Below, in pieces: positions 25,817 to 35,354 of a DNA stretch of 64,000 nucleotides. The position numbers and the translations under genes are program-made. How positions within the stretch are numbered: the stretch's first letter is position 1; the number at the start of each line of letters is the position of its first letter. The notes below the pieces were generated by a model that saw only the letters and a list, made by a program, of their open reading frames with translations, made no database searches and was not told the origin of the DNA. The stretch comes from Rhizomicrobium electricum (GTDB lineage: Bacteria > Pseudomonadota > Alphaproteobacteria > Micropepsales > Micropepsaceae). The DNA lies in NCBI RefSeq assembly GCF_011762045.1, contig NZ_JAASQS010000012.1, positions 1 through 64,000 on the forward strand. Direction: 5' to 3'.

Positions 25817-27856
25817 ATGCGCAGGATCTACGCCGTATCGCTTGCCGTTTGTGCCACCGTCGCGGCCGTTGCGGCGAGCGTCCCGTCCGGAATCGACCTT
25901 GCCGGCATCGACAAAGCGGTAGCGCCGGGCGACGACTTCTTCGCCTACGGCAACGGCGCCTGGCTCAAGAAAACCGCGATCCCGGCCGACCGCTCGAGTT
26001 TCGGCACGTTCGATCAGCTGCTCGAAAAGACTTCGGCCGAAGTGCGCGATCTGATCCAGACCGCGGCCAAAACCAATCCCAAGCCCGGCTCCGATGCGCA
26101 GAAGGTCGGCGACTATTATGCGAGCTTCATGGACGAAGCCGGCATCGAAGCCAAAGGCCTGACGCCGCTCAAACCCGAATTCGACCGCATCGCCGCGATC
26201 AAGGACACCAAATCGCTGTCGGCCTATCTCGGCGCGATGCTGCGTGCCGATGTCGATCCGCTCAATGCCACCAATCTCTACACCGATCATATCTTCGGCA
26301 TCTGGGTCAATCAGGCGTTCGAGCAGCCCGGCCGTAACGTGCCGTATATCCTGCAAGGCGGGCTCGGCATGCCTGACCGCGAATACTATCTGTCGAAGTC
26401 GCCCAAGATGGCGGCGATCCGCACCAAGTATCAGGCCCATATCGCCGCCGTGCTGAAACTCGCCGGGATCGCCGATGCCGACGCCAAGGCGGCGCGCATC
26501 ATGGCGCTGGAGACCAAAATCGCGAGCGCCCACACCTCGCGCGCCGACAGTGAAGACGTGCTCAAGGCCAACAATCCGTGGAATCGCGGAAGCTTCGCCA
26601 AGCGCGCGCCGGGCATGGACTGGAACGCCTATTTCGCGGCCGCAGGCCTTTCCGATCAGGCCGACTTCATCGTCTGGCAGCCGGGTGCGGTGACCGGCAC
26701 GGCGGCGCTGGTATCGAACCAGCCGGTCGGCGTGTGGAAAGAGTATCTCGCCTATCAGCTCATCGAACATTATTCCGGCGTGCTGCCCAAGGCGTTCGTC
26801 AACGAAAGCTTCGCCTTCTACGGCACCGTCCTCAACGGCACGCCGAAAATCCGCGACCGCTGGAAGCGCGCCATCAGCGCCACCAACGGCGCCCTGGGCG
26901 AGCCGGTCGGCAAGCTCTATGTCGCGCGCTATTTCCCGCCGGCGGCCAAAGCCAAGATCGAAGGCATGGTCAAGGAATTGATCGCCGCCTATCGCGCCCG
27001 CATCAATCGCCTCGCCTGGATGAGTCCGGCGACCAAACAGAAGGCGCTGGCCAAGCTGGCGACGCTGAAAGTCGGCGTCGGCTATCCCGACAAATGGCGC
27101 GATTATTCGAGCCTGAAAATCGTGCGCGGCGATGCCTTCGGCAATCTGCAGCGTTCCGAACAGTTCGAATACCGCTATGCCCTCGCCAAGCTGCATCGCC
27201 CGGTCGACCGCGGCGAATGGGCGATGGACCCGCAGACCGTCAACGCCGTCAATCTGCCGCTGGTCAATGCGCTGAACTTCCCGGCCGCGATCCTGCAGCC
27301 GCCGTTCTTCGATCCCAAGGCCGACGACGCGCTCAATTACGGTTCGATCGGCGCCACCATCGGCCACGAAATCAGCCACAGCTTCGACGACCAGGGCAGC
27401 CAGTTCGACGCTCAAGGCAAGCTCAACAACTGGTGGACGCCCGCCGATCTCGCGCATTTCCGCGCCGCCGCGGCCAAGTTGGTGAAGCAATACGACGGCT
27501 ATCGCCCGTTCGCCGATCTCGCGGTCAACGGCAAGCAGACGCTGGGCGAGAATATCGCCGATGTCGCCGGCCTGTCGGCGACCTATGACGCCTATATCCT
27601 GTCGCTGCACGGCAAACCGGCGCCGGTGCTGGACGGGCTTTCCGGCGACCAGCGCTTCTTCCTCGCCTATTCGCAAAGCTGGCGGGACAAGACGCGCGAA
27701 GCGGCGCTGCGCCAGCAGATCCTCACCGACGGCCACGCCCCCGCCGAGTATCGCGCCGACACGGTGCGCAATCTCGACGCCTGGTACAAAGCCTTCGCCG
27801 TCAAGCCGGGCCAGAAGCTGTTCCTGAAACCGGAAGACCGCGTGCAGGTGTGGTGA
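25817..27856 (+). CDS. M13-family (neprilysin-like) metallopeptidase
   Basis: 679 residues with an N-terminal signal sequence (MRRIYAVSLAVCATVAAVAAS). The zinc motif HExxH is in GATIGHEISHSFDDQGSQFD, and the third ligand Glu lies in ENIADVAGLSATYDAY. It begins the mature part with GIDLAGIDKAVAPGDDFFAYGNGAWLKK and has NAYY-like substrate-binding elements (VNALNFPAAILQPPFFD). It degrades peptides, most likely in the periplasm. Its stop directly abuts that of the convergent nitroreductase gene. Confidence 0.94.
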   Translation: MRRIYAVSLAVCATVAAVAASVPSGIDLAGIDKAVAPGDDFFAYGNGAWLKKTAIPADRSSFGTFDQLLEKTSAEVRDLIQTAAKTNPKPGSDAQKVGDYYASFMDEAGIEAKGLTPLKPEFDRIAAIKDTKSLSAYLGAMLRADVDPLNATNLYTDHIFGIWVNQAFEQPGRNVPYILQGGLGMPDREYYLSKSPKMAAIRTKYQAHIAAVLKLAGIADADAKAARIMALETKIASAHTSRADSEDVLKANNPWNRGSFAKRAPGMDWNAYFAAAGLSDQADFIVWQPGAVTGTAALVSNQPVGVWKEYLAYQLIEHYSGVLPKAFVNESFAFYGTVLNGTPKIRDRWKRAISATNGALGEPVGKLYVARYFPPAAKAKIEGMVKELIAAYRARINRLAWMSPATKQKALAKLATLKVGVGYPDKWRDYSSLKIVRGDAFGNLQRSEQFEYRYALAKLHRPVDRGEWAMDPQTVNAVNLPLVNALNFPAAILQPPFFDPKADDALNYGSIGATIGHEISHSFDDQGSQFDAQGKLNNWWTPADLAHFRAAAAKLVKQYDGYRPFADLAVNGKQTLGENIADVAGLSATYDAYILSLHGKPAPVLDGLSGDQRFFLAYSQSWRDKTREAALRQQILTDGHAPAEYRADTVRNLDAWYKAFAVKPGQKLFLKPEDRVQVW

Positions 27857-29059
27857 TCAGGCCAGCCGCCGGATGACATCGTCGAACCGTCGCCGCGGCG
27901 ACGGCAGCGCCGGGCGTTCGGCGTAGCCGACGCGGAATATGAAAGCAGGATCGCCCTGTTCGACACGGGCGATCTTGCGCACTTCCTTGGCATAGGGATC
28001 GGCGCGGCCGAGCACCAGAGCGCGATCCATCATCTCGATGGGCGCGTTCATCGGCTGGGCGGCCAGACCCGCGTCCGTGATCATCAGATGCTGACGTTGC
28101 CAGTGTCGTCCGGCGTCGACCAGCTCCATCGCGTTTCGCCGGTCATGAAGAAAGTAAATGCCATAGGCGGCGGCGGTCGGCACTTGCATGTCGCGCGTCG
28201 AGGCCAGCCAATATTTGTCGGCCGCCGCCACATCCTGATCGGGCAGCAGCTTGGCCGCACCCGTCATAAACGGCGACAACCCTGCGGTATCGACCGTAAC
28301 GCCGTCGCGGTTGTGTTCGATGTCCCGCCGTCCGGTGCGATTCCACCGACCGCTATCGCGGCTCATCTCGGGATCGGCAATGAAGCGTTCCGTCGCTTCG
28401 ACGATAAGCGCACCAAGTTCGCGGCAGGCGCCTTTGTCGGTCACCGAGGCAATCAGCGGCAAAGGCGGATCGGCATGACGCCGCGCCAGCGGGAAAATCG
28501 GCGGCAGAGGCTTGCCCGGCAGATAGGGACCGCGGTTGGTGTGACGAAGCGGAATGACCCGCGCCAGCCGTCGCAAGGTGTCGAACGGTTCGCCGGTCGT
28601 AGCGCCATAGGCCGTCGACACGGGCTGCGGCACGATCTCAGCGACTTTGACGATCACTGGTTCGACTGTGGAGATGGCGGCCACTTGAGCGGCGGCCGCC
28701 CAACCTTGGGTGAAGGCGGCGAGGAAAAGACTGTCGAGGGCGCAGCCGATACTAAAAAGCAACTCCCGCCGGAACGGATCGGCTGCACCGAGATTGCGGG
28801 AAAGATCGGCGTAGACGGTGATCCCGTCGCCCCGCGGCTCGAACAGCCACGGCTGTGTGTTATGGGCGCTCGACGCCAGGATTGCGGCGTGCAGCGGACG
28901 GGCCGCTCCTTCGCCCGGATGGCCTTGCCACTCGGACCACGCCTCATAGGCGGGACCTTGGCCGGACGCGAACACGCCGCGATCCCAGGCGCGATAGCCG
29001 AGCGCCGCCAAAACCGCTGCGCCCGCACCACCGGCGATCATCGTCCGTCGCGATACCAT
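27857..29059 (-). CDS. Acg/nitroreductase-like protein with export signal
   Basis: 400 residues. It begins MVSRRTMIAGGAGAAVLAALGY, a twin-arginine-like signal or anchor. The body resembles Acg-type FMN-binding nitroreductases: ILASSAHNTQPWLFE near the N-terminus and IPLRHTNRGPYLPG in the middle are typical, and YGIYFLHDRRNAMELVDAGRHWQR is the later helix. A twin-Arg signal fits export of a folded flavoprotein. The substrate is unknown. There is no gap between its stop and that of the M13 peptidase. Confidence 0.75.
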   Translation of the reverse strand: MVSRRTMIAGGAGAAVLAALGYRAWDRGVFASGQGPAYEAWSEWQGHPGEGAARPLHAAILASSAHNTQPWLFEPRGDGITVYADLSRNLGAADPFRRELLFSIGCALDSLFLAAFTQGWAAAAQVAAISTVEPVIVKVAEIVPQPVSTAYGATTGEPFDTLRRLARVIPLRHTNRGPYLPGKPLPPIFPLARRHADPPLPLIASVTDKGACRELGALIVEATERFIADPEMSRDSGRWNRTGRRDIEHNRDGVTVDTAGLSPFMTGAAKLLPDQDVAAADKYWLASTRDMQVPTAAAYGIYFLHDRRNAMELVDAGRHWQRQHLMITDAGLAAQPMNAPIEMMDRALVLGRADPYAKEVRKIARVEQGDPAFIFRVGYAERPALPSPRRRFDDVIRRLA

Positions 29060-29087
29060 GGTCCCCTCCCCGGATGAGGAGACGATC

Positions 29088-29723
29088 TTAGCCGTTGGGA
29101 AAATATTTTTCGAACACGGCCGTTAAAGCCGGGCGCTGCTTCAACGCTTCGGCCATGGCGCAGATTTTCGGCAGATACTCGTCGCGCCAGCCGTTCTCGC
29201 GCGCTTCGCGCCAACGGCTGAACATCACGGCATAAATGTCGAGCGCGGAGAAGGTCTCGCCCAAGAACCACGGGCCTTTGACGGCCTCTTCGACGATCTG
29301 AAGCCGGGCGCGGATGCGCCGCTTGGCGGCAAGACCGAGGATTGCCGCGCTCTTGTGGTCGGCGAAGAAGCGTTCGGGATAATCGGCGATCTCGACAATG
29401 GGATAGATCTCCGACGCCATGAAGGCGATCCAGCGTAGCGCCTGGCCGCGATCCGGCGTGCCGGGGGCGGGCAGCAGGTTCGCTTCGGGATGGCGCTCGG
29501 CGATCAGAACGAGCAGCGCCGCCGTCTCGGTGACGATACCGCCTTCGGGCAATTGCAGGGCCGGAATCTTGCCCGACGGATTGAGCGCAAGAAAGCTTTC
29601 GGACTTCTGCTCGTCGGCTTCGAGGCTGATAGCGCGGAATTCCATCGGCGCACCGGCTTCGGCCAACGCCGCCTCGACGCAGAACGCGCCCGAACCTTTG
29701 TCGCCGTAGAGAATGTAGGTCAT
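29088..29723 (-). CDS. Glutathione S-transferase
   Basis: 211 residues. The N-terminal thioredoxin-like domain begins MTYILYGDKGSGAFCVEAALAEAG and contains NPSGKIPALQLPEGGIVTETAALLVLIAERH, the glutathione-binding cis-Pro and ES/ET motif. A helical C-terminal domain follows (GPWFLGETFSALDIYAVMF). The start at 29723 matches the family; a longer in-frame reading runs towards a hairpin repeat and is unlikely. The substrate is unknown. A 28-base gap separates it from the nitroreductase, so co-transcription is plausible. Confidence 0.92.
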   Translation of the reverse strand: MTYILYGDKGSGAFCVEAALAEAGAPMEFRAISLEADEQKSESFLALNPSGKIPALQLPEGGIVTETAALLVLIAERHPEANLLPAPGTPDRGQALRWIAFMASEIYPIVEIADYPERFFADHKSAAILGLAAKRRIRARLQIVEEAVKGPWFLGETFSALDIYAVMFSRWREARENGWRDEYLPKICAMAEALKQRPALTAVFEKYFPNG

Positions 29724-29789
29724 CCGAGAAAATCCTTCGTCAGTACCACGATACTTCAGACTCAGAACAACTGCCGACACAAACAACAC

Positions 29790-29986
29790 TGTCATCCCCG
29801 GCCGAGCAAGCGTAGCGCTGCGAGGGCGCCATAGCGACAGCGTCATGGCGGGGACCCAGGTATCGACACATCAGCGATGCCGCAGGAATTTCTCCCCTCT
29901 ACTTCGAGGTTTTTTGCGTGTCACCACCTGGGTCCCCTTCCCCTCGTCTCCATCGCTACGCTCGGAGCACTCGGCCGGGGATGACA
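29790..29986. repeat. Long hairpin repeat, family B (copy 3)
   Basis: Runs from TGTCATCCCCGGCCGAGC to CGGCCGGGGATGACA, with internal arms GGGGACCCAGGT and ACCTGGGTCCCCTTCCCCTC. It fills the space between the GST start and the rpsD terminator. With copies at 11907 and 20585 it defines a repeat family with fixed ends and a variable centre. Confidence 0.8.
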
Positions 29987-29996
29987 AGTGGAGATA

Positions 29997-30034
29997 AGCA
30001 AAAAGGCCGGCCCCTTTCGGAACCGGCCTTCGAA
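29997..30034 (-). terminator. Intrinsic terminator of rpsD
   Basis: On the minus strand AAGGCCGG and CCGGCCTT pair around TTCCGAAAGGGG, followed by TTTTTGCTTAT. It lies about 20 bases past the rpsD stop codon. Confidence 0.85.
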
Positions 30035-30053
30035 ACTGCCACTGCCGTCAGGA

Positions 30054-30668
30054 TCAGCGCGAATAGAATTCGACGATCAGATGCGGCGCCATCTGGGCGG
30101 CGTACGGAACGTCGGCCAGCTTGGGGGTGCGCAGGAACTTCGCCTTCTTGGCGGGATCGACTTCGACGTAGTCCGGCGTATCGCGCTCGGGGCTGGCCGA
30201 GGCTTCGAGCACCAGCGCCATTTCGCGGGCCTTCGGCGCCAGTTCGACTTCGTCGCCTTCACGCAGCTGATAGGAAGCGATGGTGACGCGCTTGCCGTTG
30301 ACCTTCACATGGCCGTGGCTGACGAGCTGACGGGCGGCGAACGGGGTCGGCGCAAACTTGGCGCGATAGACCAGCGCATCGAGACGACGCTCGAGCAAGC
30401 CGATCATGTTCTCGCCGGTGTCGCCGGGACGGCGCGAGGCTTCCTGGTAATAGCGGCGGAACTGCCGCTCGGTGATGTTGCCGTAATAACCCTTCAGCTT
30501 CTGCTTGGCCTGCAGCTGGGTGCCGTAGTCCGAGAGCTTCTTGGCGCGGCGCTGGCCATGCTGGCCGGGGCCATAGGAGCGCTTGTTGACCGGGCTCTTC
30601 GGGCGGCCCCAAATGCTTTCGCCCATGCGGCGGTCGATTTTGAATTTGGCGGATTCGCGCTTGCTCAT
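30054..30668 (-). CDS. rpsD: 30S ribosomal protein S4
   Basis: Primary 16S rRNA-binding protein of the small subunit. 204 residues starting [21 protein letters not shown], the alphaproteobacterial form without the zinc Cys cluster. The S4 RNA-binding domain is visible ([35 protein letters not shown]). It stands alone with its own terminator, as is usual in alphaproteobacteria, where rpsD is away from the alpha operon. Longer in-frame upstream sequence is excluded because family members begin at MSKR. Confidence 0.98.
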   Translation of the reverse strand: MSKRESAKFKIDRRMGESIWGRPKSPVNKRSYGPGQHGQRRAKKLSDYGTQLQAKQKLKGYYGNITERQFRRYYQEASRRPGDTGENMIGLLERRLDALVYRAKFAPTPFAARQLVSHGHVKVNGKRVTIASYQLREGDEVELAPKAREMALVLEASASPERDTPDYVEVDPAKKAKFLRTPKLADVPYAAQMAPHLIVEFYSR

Positions 30669-30883
30669 CGGACAGGTCTTCTCTGCAAAAGGGCTTTTCG
30701 AAAGGTGGCGCACTATAGGCGCGGAAAACCCCAAGTCAATATCCGATAAGGCATTGTTTTGCCGTGTGGTTTTGAATCGTACTCAACCGGAAGAATGTGG
30801 CGAGTTGTACTTTTCTCCTTAAGCGTGCAGACCGCGCTCAAGGCCGAATGGGCCGCTCCCGGCGGGAACGGCCCAGGGCAAGA

Positions 30884-31624
30884 TTAGACCTTCGACAGGA
30901 TCACGAACACGTAGCCGTAGGCCGCGCCGAAGCGGCGGCAGATGTCGAGTTCCTGATCGCAGATCGCAATCACCGATTGGATGTCGGGATCGGGATTGCC
31001 GCGATACCGTTCGATCGCCGGAACGATTTGGGCGAGGTATTCGTCCCACCAATCCGCTTCCGGCAACGCGAACATCGCTTCCAGCCGGTAGCCGCACGCG
31101 AAGCAAAGCGACAACAGACTGGCGGCATCGGTCATCGGCGGATAGCAGCCGAGGAGGAACGCCGCCGCATCGGCCGGACGCTCGGTGCCGAACCAACACA
31201 TCTCGGTGAACGCGACGACGCCGCCGCGTTTGAGGAGGCTGTGCCAGTGCTTCAGTCCCGCTTCGACGCCGACGGTGAAGATGGCGCCTTCGCACCAGAT
31301 CAACGCGGCGCTGTCGTCCGGCTGGCCGGTGGCGTCAGCCGACGCGATCGACGTGGTGATGCGGTTTTTCAGCCCCGCCGTACGCGCCCGCTGGTGCAGG
31401 GTTTCGAGCGAAGCAGGATTGACGTCGGAGGCCAGCACCGGCCGGTCGAGAACATCGGCGACGACGAGGGTTGAAGCGCCAGTGCCGCAACCGAGGTCGA
31501 GCACCGTGCCGGTGTCGGGCAACGGCGGCAGCAAGGATAAAGCCTTGCGGGTGGAGCGTTCACTGCCGGGACCCTGACGGGTCATGCCGGCGAAAACGGT
31601 GGCGTAAGCCTGTTCCATAGACAT
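30884..31624 (-). CDS. Class I SAM-dependent methyltransferase
   Basis: 246 residues. Motif I is VLDLGCGTGASTLVVAD, which binds SAM; the acidic post-I residue is in VLASDVNPASLE. The C-terminal half carries WWDEYLAQIVPAIERY, which resembles SmtA- or UbiE-like small-molecule methyltransferases. The substrate cannot be named. The region right of its start (31625-31850) holds its promoter and no other gene I can support. Confidence 0.82.
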   Translation of the reverse strand: MSMEQAYATVFAGMTRQGPGSERSTRKALSLLPPLPDTGTVLDLGCGTGASTLVVADVLDRPVLASDVNPASLETLHQRARTAGLKNRITTSIASADATGQPDDSAALIWCEGAIFTVGVEAGLKHWHSLLKRGGVVAFTEMCWFGTERPADAAAFLLGCYPPMTDAASLLSLCFACGYRLEAMFALPEADWWDEYLAQIVPAIERYRGNPDPDIQSVIAICDQELDICRRFGAAYGYVFVILSKV

Positions 31625-32019
31625 GGGTTATTACTCACGTGGGCGCGAAGGTTCGCGCGAGGCGGCATCTTGGTGTGATCTAGCCGCGAGTTTAAAAGAA
31701 GCCGTCCACGACCGGCCTTGCCGATCGCGGGTCTTACAGTCGCATTCATCCGCAAAAGCGCGGACGTTCAGCGGCCTGCAACAATCTCCAGCATCCAAAC
31801 TCCACTGAGGTATGCGCGAGAATTACGCTCGGCCCGATGGGGTGTCAACGAAGGGGAAGCCTGCGAAGGCTTGCCGAGACGAAGCTCGCGCGATCCCAAG
31901 CAAGCCCGGCTTCGCTGGTAATTGTGACTGGCTTGCCGAGCCGTAGCTCGCGGCGACCAGCCCGCCTTCGCCGAACTGGCTTCGGCGCGGCAGCCTCCGC
32001 TCGCTTCGCGAGCGTAGGC
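31625..32019. repeat. Gap with palindromic GC-rich repeats next to tRNA-Leu
   Basis: No gene is supported in these 395 bases. From about 31850 the sequence is built of short imperfect palindromes: CTTGCCGAGACGAAGCTCGC and later CTTGCCGAGCCGTAGCTCGC are near-copies about 75 bases apart, each followed by an AAGC/GCTT-type arm. CTCGCTTCGCGAGCG forms a tight hairpin just before the tRNA 3' end. Such clusters behind tRNA genes are common and may stabilise or terminate the tRNA transcript. Confidence 0.5.
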
Positions 32020-32107
32020 TGGTGCGGGCGGCCGGACTTGAACCGGCACGAGCCTCTCGGCCCTACGGATTTTAAGTCCGTTGCGTCTACCATTTCGCCA
32101 CGCCCGC
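32020..32107 (-). tRNA. tRNA-Leu(UAA)
   Basis: On the minus strand the gene begins GCGGGCGTGGCGAAATGG and ends with CGCCCGC plus A and an encoded CCA. The acceptor arms GCGGGCG and CGCCCGC pair perfectly. The anticodon stem ACGGA/TCCGT encloses CTTAAAA, giving anticodon TAA. A long variable arm (class II tRNA) and TTCAAGT in the T loop fit leucine. Confidence 0.95.
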
Positions 32108-32153
32108 AGCGCGCCGAGAGATATAGCCGAACCGGGCGGCGGCAAGCCAGCCT

Positions 32154-33353
32154 TCAGCGGCCGAGCCGGGCCTTGATGCCCTCGGCCGCCAGGGTCGCGG
32201 TGGCAAAACACCCCTGCAGCAGGTAGCCGCCGGTCGGGGCTTCCCAATCCAGCATCTCGCCGGCAACGAACACGCCGGGCCTCGCCTTCAGCATCAGATC
32301 GTCGGTCAAGACATCGAGACGGACGCCGCCGGCAGTCGAAATGGCGCGAGCGATCGGGCCGGTGGCGGTCAAAGTCAACGGCATCGCCTTGATGCGGGCT
32401 GCCAGCACCGCCGGATCGGAGGAAAGATCGCGGGCGCCTTCGCGCAACAGCGAGGCGGCCAGCGGCGACAGGCCTCCGGCCTTGCGCAAATGGTTCGACA
32501 GCGACTGGCGGCCGCGCGGCGCGGCGAGGCGCTCGAGGAGTTCGTCCTCGGTGCGGTCGGGGCGCAGATCGAGCGCGATGTCGGCTTTGCCGTTGGCGTC
32601 GACGGCATCGCGCAAGGCGGCCCCGAAAGCATAGATCAGACTGCCTTCGACACCCGTGTCGGTGATCATGATCTCGCCGCGCTGACTGCGGCCGGCGAAG
32701 GTCAGCGTCACCGGTTTCAACGGCTCGCCGGCATGGCGAGTGCGGAACGTGTCGGACCATGCAACGGTGAAGCCGCAATTGGCGGGACGCAGCGGCGCCA
32801 GCGCAATGTCCTGCGCCCGGAAAATCTCGGTCCAATGGCCGTCGGAGCCGAGATGCGGCCACGAGGCGCCGCCGAGCGCGATCAGCGTGGCGTCGGGCTT
32901 TACGGTTGTCGCCCCGTCCGGCGTTTCGAATGTCAGCGCGTCGCCATCCCATCCGGTCCAACGGTGGCGCGGCATGAATTTGACGCCGAGCCGGTCGAGT
33001 TTCTTCAACCAGGCGCGCAGCACGGGCGTCGTCTTCATGCACTCGGGATAAATGCGGCCGCTGGTGCCGACGAAGGTCTTGATGCCGAGATCGTGGCACC
33101 ACGCGCGCATGTCGTCGGGCGAGAACAACGCCAGAGCCCGCGCCAGCAACGGTTCGGCGGCGCCGTACTTTTTCAGGAATTCGGCGACAGGCTCGCCATG
33201 GGTGAGATTGAGCCCGCCGCGTCCGGCCAGGAGAAATTTGCGCCCGACGCTCGGCTTATGGTCGTAGACCGTCACCGCCTGCCCCGCCTCGGCGAGGACT
33301 TCGGCAGCACGCAGTCCGGCGGGACCTCCGCCTATGACGGCAATGTGGGGCAC
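32154..33353 (-). CDS. HI0933/BaiN-type FAD-dependent flavoprotein (TIGR03862-like)
   Basis: About 399 residues. It begins PHIAVIGGGPAGLRAAEVLAEAG, a dinucleotide-binding GxGxxG motif, followed by GRKFLLAGRGGLNLTHGEP, the hallmark of the HI0933 family. The C-terminus has GGVRLDVLTDDLMLKARPGVFVAGEMLDWEAPTGGYLLQGCF, the second FAD-contacting segment. It is probably a cytosolic oxidoreductase of unknown substrate. The start is uncertain: GTG at 33353 fits the conserved beginning, while TTG at 33410 would add 19 residues. Confidence 0.85.
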   Translation of the reverse strand: MPHIAVIGGGPAGLRAAEVLAEAGQAVTVYDHKPSVGRKFLLAGRGGLNLTHGEPVAEFLKKYGAAEPLLARALALFSPDDMRAWCHDLGIKTFVGTSGRIYPECMKTTPVLRAWLKKLDRLGVKFMPRHRWTGWDGDALTFETPDGATTVKPDATLIALGGASWPHLGSDGHWTEIFRAQDIALAPLRPANCGFTVAWSDTFRTRHAGEPLKPVTLTFAGRSQRGEIMITDTGVEGSLIYAFGAALRDAVDANGKADIALDLRPDRTEDELLERLAAPRGRQSLSNHLRKAGGLSPLAASLLREGARDLSSDPAVLAARIKAMPLTLTATGPIARAISTAGGVRLDVLTDDLMLKARPGVFVAGEMLDWEAPTGGYLLQGCFATATLAAEGIKARLGR

Positions 33354-33529
33354 AGTGACAACCAAGCGAAACGACGGCGTGGGTATGACGGCAAGCCGCC
33401 TCCAAGACAACCCGCGCGGCCCGGCATGATGTCGGCAGCAACTCTGCGTTGAAATGCCGCTCGGAGCACTCCTGTCCTATTCATGGCATCGCCTGCTTGC
33501 TAGTCCGGCGGCAGGAAAGGCGTTCGTCC

Positions 33530-34693
33530 ATGGCGTATTTCGGCAATCGCACCATCAATCTGTTGAACCTGCATTACGCGATCCATTCGATTGCGATGAC
33601 GGGCGGCGGCGCGTTTTTCGCGGCCTATCTGGTCAAAGCAGACGTGCCGATTCCGGGCGTGTTCGCATCGTTTGCGGCGATTCTGATCGGGCGCTTTCTG
33701 ATCCGCCCCGCCATTCTCGGCCTTGCGGTGCGCTACGGCATGCGCCGTCTCATCATTCTCGGCACGCTCCTCAACGCCTGCCAGTTTCCCTTCCTCGGCT
33801 TCATCCACGGTCCGGGCCTGCCGCTTTATGCGATGATCGCCATCGGTGCCATTGCCGACACGCTTTATTGGCCTTGCTATCACGCCTATTTCGCGCGGCT
33901 CGGCGACGACGACGCGCGCGGCCAGCAGATCGGCGTGCGCGAAGCGATTGCCGCCATGATCGGGGTCGTCAGTCCGCTTCTCACCGGCATCCTGTTGGTG
34001 ACGTTCGGACCGCAGGTCGCATTCGGCGTCAGCGCGCTGGCGGTGGCCGGTTCGGCATTGCCGCTGCTCTACACCCCGCATGTGCCGATCGTGCCGACCG
34101 TGCCGCACGCCTACCGTGACGCGCTGCCGGGCATCCTGTTGTTCGTCGGCGACGGCTTCATCGGCGGCATCTATCTGTTCGTGTGGCAGGTCGCGCTGTT
34201 CCTGGCGCTGAACCAGAATTTTTTGACGTTCGGCGGCGCACTGGCGATTGCGGCGGTGGTCGGCGCCGCGGCCGGCATGGTGCTGGGCCGACATATCGAC
34301 GACGGCAACGGCAAGCGCGCCGTCACCATTGCTTATGGCATCCTGTCTTTGATAGTGGTGCTGCGCGCGATGGCAACCCTGCATCCGGCGCTGGCCGTGA
34401 CCGTCAATGCGTTGAGCGCCATCGGCAACTGCCTCTACATTCCGACGCTGATGGCCGTCGTTTATACGCTGGCGAAAGCGGCACCGTGTTCGCTGCGCTT
34501 CCATATCGCGACCGAAGCGGGATGGGATGCGGGCGGCGCCACCAGTCTTTTGACCGCCGCGCTTCTGGCGTGGTTCCACGTTCCGCTGTGGGCGGTGCTG
34601 CTACTGGGCCTGGCCGGGACGGCGTGGCAGATCACCTTGCTGCGCCGGCACTACGCGCAACGGGACGGCGCGCAACCGGCTACCGCCACGTGA
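33530..34693 (+). CDS. Major facilitator superfamily transporter
   Basis: 387 residues with about twelve hydrophobic helices and the polar inter-helix loops of MFS proteins (IGRFLIRPAILGLAVRYGMRRLIILG resembles the loop 2-3 signature region). The ATG giving MAYFGNRTINLL is preceded by AGGAAAGG at the right distance. Charged residues in membrane segments are few, so no substrate can be suggested. Its last 14 bases overlap the convergent nrdG gene. Confidence 0.82.
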   Translation: MAYFGNRTINLLNLHYAIHSIAMTGGGAFFAAYLVKADVPIPGVFASFAAILIGRFLIRPAILGLAVRYGMRRLIILGTLLNACQFPFLGFIHGPGLPLYAMIAIGAIADTLYWPCYHAYFARLGDDDARGQQIGVREAIAAMIGVVSPLLTGILLVTFGPQVAFGVSALAVAGSALPLLYTPHVPIVPTVPHAYRDALPGILLFVGDGFIGGIYLFVWQVALFLALNQNFLTFGGALAIAAVVGAAAGMVLGRHIDDGNGKRAVTIAYGILSLIVVLRAMATLHPALAVTVNALSAIGNCLYIPTLMAVVYTLAKAAPCSLRFHIATEAGWDAGGATSLLTAALLAWFHVPLWAVLLLGLAGTAWQITLLRRHYAQRDGAQPATAT

Positions 34694-35354
34694 TCGCCAG
34701 CGGCAGGCTTTGCAGCGCGACGGTGACCGCCGGATCGTAATTTTCGGGGTGAAGGGTTGCGCCGGGAAAGCTGCGGAACGGCTGCAGTACCCATTGCGAG
34801 ACACCGAGCGCAACGAGGTCCTGCCCCAGCCGGAGCAGCATCTCGCCAGCGATCAAACGCGGATGCACGGTGGTGCGGATTTCGTACGGCGTGCCGCGAG
34901 CGATCAAGCTTTGCAGCGCTTCGCGGGCATCGGCACCGCTCGACGGCGAACCGGTGATCGCCGGATACTCATCGAACGGCGCTTTGACGTCGAAGCCGAT
35001 CCAATCGCAAACGGCAAGGAGTTCGGCGAAACGCGACGGCACCGCGCCGCCGGTATGCAGACCGATCTTGAATCCGAGCGCCCGTGTTTCGGCGATGGCG
35101 TCGGAGAGTGCGGATTGCAGCAATGGTTCGCCACCGGAGAACACCACGCCGTCGAGCAGACCGATGCGCGCCTTCAAGAACGCGCGTACCTCGGTCCAGG
35201 CGATGGCGCCCGCTGTGGCGGGTTGCAGATCGGTGTTATGGCAATAAGGACAGCGCCAGGAACAGCCTTGGCAGAACACGGTCGCAACCAGTTCGCCCGG
35301 CCAGTCGCAACTGGACAGGCGCGTCAGGCCGCCGATGCGAAGCTCAGCCGACAT
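34680..35354 (-). CDS. nrdG: Anaerobic ribonucleotide reductase activase
   Basis: 224-residue radical SAM enzyme that generates the glycyl radical of the anaerobic reductase. The cluster motif CxxxCxxC is in FCQGCSWRCPYCHNTDL. GGEPLLQ is the SAM-binding motif and IGFDVKAPFDEY the later strand. The start MSAELRIGGLTRL matches relatives of this NrdG subtype. It overlaps by 11 bases the 58-residue glycyl-radical gene upstream of it, so the three genes nrdD, radical subunit and nrdG form one coupled operon. Confidence 0.93.
   Translation of the reverse strand: MSAELRIGGLTRLSSCDWPGELVATVFCQGCSWRCPYCHNTDLQPATAGAIAWTEVRAFLKARIGLLDGVVFSGGEPLLQSALSDAIAETRALGFKIGLHTGGAVPSRFAELLAVCDWIGFDVKAPFDEYPAITGSPSSGADAREALQSLIARGTPYEIRTTVHPRLIAGEMLLRLGQDLVALGVSQWVLQPFRSFPGATLHPENYDPAVTVALQSLPLAITWR

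Noticed and set aside
25622-27736. A 704-residue open frame opposite the M13 peptidase.
   Set aside because: It is the antisense shadow of a clear enzyme, with no motif of its own.
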